Source of the DNA: Caballeronia insecticola
Lineage (GTDB): Bacteria > Pseudomonadota > Gammaproteobacteria > Burkholderiales > Burkholderiaceae
Direction: 5' to 3'
NCBI RefSeq assembly: GCF_000402035.1
Contig: NC_021287.1
Span: 1,984,001-2,048,000, forward strand
DNA length: 64,000 nt
Below are positions 61,242-64,000 of this stretch, piece by piece. Both the position numbers and the translations under genes were made by a program. How positions within the stretch are numbered: position 1 is the first letter of the stretch; every line of letters begins with the position of its first letter. The notes under the pieces are model-generated. The model saw only the letters and a program-made list of their open reading frames with translations, did not search any database and was not told the origin of the DNA.

Positions 61242-61379
61242 GCAGCAAAGGTCGCGGGTCTCTCGAAATGCGCGTCAGGCGCGGCGCCGGCGTTCGCGGA
61301 GAGGCGCGGGCGACGCCGGAGCGGCGGACGGTGTCTTAGAATCGCCAGTTTAGAACATTACGCCGCGCGCCAACGTCCC

Positions 61380-62540
61380 ATGTCCACGCCCCCCGTCACG
61401 CCGGAACTCGCCTGCGACATCTTTTGCGCGGTCGTCGACAACTTCGGCGACATCGGCGTCTGCTGGCGCCTCGCGCGGCAGTTGCGCGCCGAGCATGGTT
61501 GGCGCGTACGTCTGTTCGTCGACGATCTGAAGGTTTTCCACGCGCTCTGCCCCGAAGTCGATGCCGCGCTCGCGCGTCAGGAAGCGTCGGGCGTCGTGAT
61601 CGAGCACTGGCGCGAGCCCGCCCACGCGGGCGACACGCTACAGATCGCGGACGTCGTGATCGAAGCGTTCGCGTGCGAGTTGCCGCACGCGTATATCGCC
61701 GCGATGGCGCGGCGCGCGTCCAGGCCCGTGTGGATCAACCTCGAATATCTGAGCGGCGAAGACTGGATCGCCGATTTTCACTTGCGGCCGTCGCCGCATC
61801 CGCGTTATCCGCTCGACAAGACCTTCTTCTTCCCCGGACTCGGTGCGGGCACCGGCGGCGTGCTGAAAGAACGCGATCTCGACGCGCGGCGCGCACGCTT
61901 CGATGCGGCGTCGTGGTGGCGCGAGCGTGTCGGCATCGAGCGGCCGGGCGACGGAACGACGGTCGTGTCGCTCTTCGCCTACGAAAATCCGGCCGTCGAC
62001 AGCCTGCTCGAACAATGGCGCGACGGCGACGGGCCCGTCGTTCTGCTGGTTCCGGAAGGCCGCATTTCCGGGGCGCTGGCGCGCTTTTTCGGCTTGCCGA
62101 AGTTCACGGCGGGCATGTCGGCGCGCGCCGGCGCGTTGCAGGCCTGCGCGCTCGGCTTTGTCGAGCAGCCGCGCTTCGACGAATTGTTGTGGGCCGCCGA
62201 CATCAACTTCGTGCGCGGCGAGGATTCCTTCGTGCGCGCGCAATGGGCGGCGAAACCGTTCGTCTGGCACATCTACCCGCAAGCCGACGATGCCCACATG
62301 CCCAAGCTCGACGCCGCGCTCGCCCACTACGCGCGCGAACTCGATGCGCCCGCCCAGCAGGCGATCGCGCGTTTCTGGCATGCCTGGAACGGCGCAGGCA
62401 CGCCCGACTGGGCCGATTTCTGGCGCCATCGCTCAACGCTGGACGCGCGGGCGACGCGCTGGGCCGCGGAACTGGCGGACATCGGCGATCTGGCCGGCAA
62501 TCTGGTGGCGCACGTTACGGCACGCATGGCCGCGCCATGA
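61380..62540 (+). CDS. earP: EF-P arginine rhamnosyltransferase EarP
   Basis: A 386-aa GT-B enzyme that transfers rhamnose from TDP-rhamnose to Arg32 of EF-P. The N-terminus CAVVDNFGDIGVCWRLARQL carries the DNFGD motif with the catalytic Asp residues of EarP. The C-terminal segment RGEDSFVRAQWAAKPFVWHIYPQADDAH binds the donor. The ATG at 61380 is preferred over an upstream frame without family similarity. It lies directly upstream of efp, whose product has Arg at position 32, so enzyme and substrate match. Confidence 0.95.
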   Translation: MSTPPVTPELACDIFCAVVDNFGDIGVCWRLARQLRAEHGWRVRLFVDDLKVFHALCPEVDAALARQEASGVVIEHWREPAHAGDTLQIADVVIEAFACELPHAYIAAMARRASRPVWINLEYLSGEDWIADFHLRPSPHPRYPLDKTFFFPGLGAGTGGVLKERDLDARRARFDAASWWRERVGIERPGDGTTVVSLFAYENPAVDSLLEQWRDGDGPVVLLVPEGRISGALARFFGLPKFTAGMSARAGALQACALGFVEQPRFDELLWAADINFVRGEDSFVRAQWAAKPFVWHIYPQADDAHMPKLDAALAHYARELDAPAQQAIARFWHAWNGAGTPDWADFWRHRSTLDARATRWAAELADIGDLAGNLVAHVTARMAAP

Positions 62541-62596
62541 CTTCCGCGCCGCGCCCGCCCGCGCCATTCGACTGGCCAAATAGGCAAAAACTCAGT

Positions 62597-62779
62597 TAAA
62601 ATAAGCGGTTATCCGAGGAATCCCTCGTGAGCAAGGACACTGGCACGGCGGCCGCCGCAAATAAACGTGTTGCGAACGTGCCGCGAACGCAGGGCTGAAG
62701 CGCCGCCCAAGCACCGCCGCCGTCCGACCAATTACTTTCAGGCATTCAAGCCACATCCTTTCGTACAGGACCTAGTTTT
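62597..62779 (+). promoter_or_regulatory. efp leader region with hairpin
   Basis: TAAAAT (62597-62602) is a candidate -10 with no strong -35. The leader holds a small CGAGG/CCTCG hairpin at 62614-62627 and a possible 23-codon leader gene, then about 80 nt before the efp ATG. Confidence 0.4.
62627..62698 (+). CDS. Possible 23-residue leader peptide upstream of efp
   Basis: A GTG-initiated 24-codon frame with GAGGAA 7 nt upstream. The product reads MSKDTGTAAAANKRVANVPR followed by TQG. It lies fully within the predicted efp leader. No polyproline run is present, so EF-P-dependent stalling is not obvious. Support is limited to the ribosome site and position. Confidence 0.3.
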   Translation: MSKDTGTAAAANKRVANVPRTQG

Positions 62780-63337
62780 ATGAAGACCGCACAAGAACTC
62801 CGCGTCGGCAACGTCGTCATGATCGGCAGCGATGCCATGGTCGTTCAGCGCGCCGAATACAACAAGTCGGGCCGCAACTCCGCGGTCGTGAAGATGAAGT
62901 TCAAGAACCTGCTGACGGCAGCGGGCATGGAAACCGTGTACAAGGCGGACGACAAGTTCGACGTCGTCGTGCTCGACCGCAAGGAAGTCACGTACTCGTA
63001 CTTCGCCGACCCGATGTACGTGTTCATGGACGCCGACTACAACCAGTTCGAAGTCGAAGCCGAAATGATGGGCGATGCGCTCAACTACCTCGAAGACGGC
63101 ATGGCTTGCGAAGTCGTGTTCTACAACGAGAAGGCCATTTCGGTCGAACTGCCGACCACGCTGGTTCGCGAGATCATCTACACGGAACCGGCCGTCAAGG
63201 GCGACACGTCGTCGGGCAAGGTGCTCAAGACCGCCAAGCTGAACACCGGTTTCGAACTGCAAGTGCCGCTTTTCTGCAACATCGGCGACAAGATCGAAAT
63301 CGACACCCGCACGAACGAATATCGCAGCCGCGCGTAA
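62780..63337 (+). CDS. efp: Elongation factor P
   Basis: A 185-aa three-domain factor that relieves ribosome stalling at consecutive prolines. The modification loop [11 protein letters not shown] has Arg32 instead of the Lys of E. coli, the form rhamnosylated by EarP. The C-terminal [17 protein letters not shown] is the standard ending. It is preceded by a leader and followed by a clear terminator. Confidence 0.97.
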   Translation: MKTAQELRVGNVVMIGSDAMVVQRAEYNKSGRNSAVVKMKFKNLLTAAGMETVYKADDKFDVVVLDRKEVTYSYFADPMYVFMDADYNQFEVEAEMMGDALNYLEDGMACEVVFYNEKAISVELPTTLVREIIYTEPAVKGDTSSGKVLKTAKLNTGFELQVPLFCNIGDKIEIDTRTNEYRSRA

Positions 63338-63410
63338 GCCTTACGCCGCTGAAACCGGAGTCGTGTAGATGGCGTGAATGTCATCTACGCGACCCGCGAG
63401 CTTCGCCAAC

Positions 63411-63440
63411 AAAGCGCCCTCCACGGGCGCTTTTTCTTTT
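63411..63440 (+). terminator. Terminator of efp
   Basis: AAAGCGCCC and GGGCGCTTT form a 9-bp stem with a 5-nt loop, followed by TTTCTTTT, 74 nt after the stop. Confidence 0.88.
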
Positions 63441-63612
63441 GCATGAATTTTTTGACAAATTCAGGCAAACTTTACCGGTCGCACCCTGATTAATCCGGTG
63501 GCCGTCCGACCAAGAAACCGGCCAACAGCGCACGCAATCCGCTTACATCGGAAAAATTAACTGCGTGGCACGTTTCCTGCTCGAATGCGCGGATAAGGAT
63601 TTCAGGATCGAC

Positions 63613-63957
63613 ATGCGAAACGCGCCTTACATCGAAAGCCGCTGGTTGATCGTCGCGGCGCTCGCGTTGCCGGCGTTTGCGCTCACGGCCGGCTGCCAGT
63701 CGACACCCTCGGCAACGGCGCCCGCGCCCGGCCAACTGGCGAATGACGATGCATCGCTCGCCGCTCGCGTGAAGGCCGCGCTCGTCGCGGATCCGGGGCT
63801 GAGATCCTTGCCGGTGAGCGTCGCGACCTATCGCGGCGTCGTGCAGTTGTCGGGATATGTGGATTCGGAGATGCAGATTCAGAAGGCGCTCGCCGTCACG
63901 CATGGCGTACCCGGCGTGCAATCCGTGAGCAACGATCTGCACCTCAGGCCGAAATGA
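63613..63957 (+). CDS. BON-domain lipoprotein
   Basis: A 114-aa protein. The ATG at 63613 has AGGA 6 nt upstream and starts a signal peptide ending in a lipobox (ALTAGC). A single BON domain follows (SLAARVKAALVADPGLRSLP, then VSVATYRGVVQLSGYVDS and VPGVQSVSNDLHL), a fold linked to membrane or lipid binding in OsmY- and DolP-like proteins. A start 16 codons earlier lacks a signal peptide at its N-terminus. Envelope maintenance is a likely but unproven role. Confidence 0.82.
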   Translation: MRNAPYIESRWLIVAALALPAFALTAGCQSTPSATAPAPGQLANDDASLAARVKAALVADPGLRSLPVSVATYRGVVQLSGYVDSEMQIQKALAVTHGVPGVQSVSNDLHLRPK

Positions 63958-64000
63958 CCGAATGACGTACTCGCAACAGAACAGATAACAAACGAATAAC

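Overview
The window is a gene-dense, GC-rich bacterial chromosome segment. Gene content and order point to a betaproteobacterium of the Burkholderiaceae (Burkholderia, Paraburkholderia or Caballeronia type). The markers are an EarP/EF-P pair with Arg at EF-P position 32, a TTG-initiated FtsH, an OlsB ornithine-lipid acyltransferase and a pst-pho cluster joined to ppk/ppx. No rRNA, CRISPR array, prophage or intact transposase was seen.

Layout. 1-6.9 kb: 3' part of glnS, an amino-acid binding protein, a Nudix hydrolase, a small exported protein, a di-haem cytochrome c peroxidase and an AcpA-type phosphoesterase. 7.0-10.7 kb: a GntR regulator divergent from an amidohydrolase/transporter operon with a paired operator between them, then a degenerate receiver-domain protein. 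10.7-12.6 kb: a short accessory islet beside tRNA-Arg. 12.7-17.4 kb: uppP, a mutarotase, an NlpD-like lipoprotein, small lipoproteins, tRNA-Pro and sixA. 17.5-29.2 kb: a phosphate-starvation block (olsB, ppx, ppk, phoR, phoB, phoU, pstB, pstA, pstC, pstS). 29.3-42.6 kb: housekeeping genes glmM, folP, ftsH, rlmE, yhbY, greA, carB, carA and a transporter. 42.7-47.6 kb: mltD, then gloB divergent from a methyltransferase-rnhA-dnaQ run, and tRNA-Val. 47.7-57.7 kb: membrane proteins, a glycosyltransferase, an ABC exporter, otsBA, a SCO1 protein, CtaG and a GNAT protein. 57.8-64 kb: tRNA-Cys and two tRNA-Gly, pgsA, uvrC, earP, efp and a BON lipoprotein.

The phosphate block is coherent. The Pst transporter takes up phosphate and, with PhoU, gates PhoR/PhoB signalling. 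Ppk and Ppx make and degrade polyphosphate, and OlsB starts synthesis of phosphorus-free ornithine lipids. Pho-box-like 11-bp phased repeats with correctly placed -10 elements lie upstream of pstS and also of olsB, which suggests co-regulation.

The most unusual part is 11.09-12.6 kb. A decayed copy of the 3' end of tRNA-Arg lies in the same orientation about 1.4 kb from the intact gene, as tRNA-targeted integration would leave it. Between the two copies are only a 37-residue secreted peptide ending in GWWYK and a secreted zinc metallopeptidase with a lethal-factor-like HEFAH...Y...E arrangement, in visibly AT-richer DNA. This peptide/peptidase pair is the best candidate here for an undescribed system. 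Other leads are a strong hairpin with a T-run just ahead of greA (possible attenuator), a 12-bp tandem repeat upstream of otsB, several unannotated small proteins and a possible leader peptide before efp.
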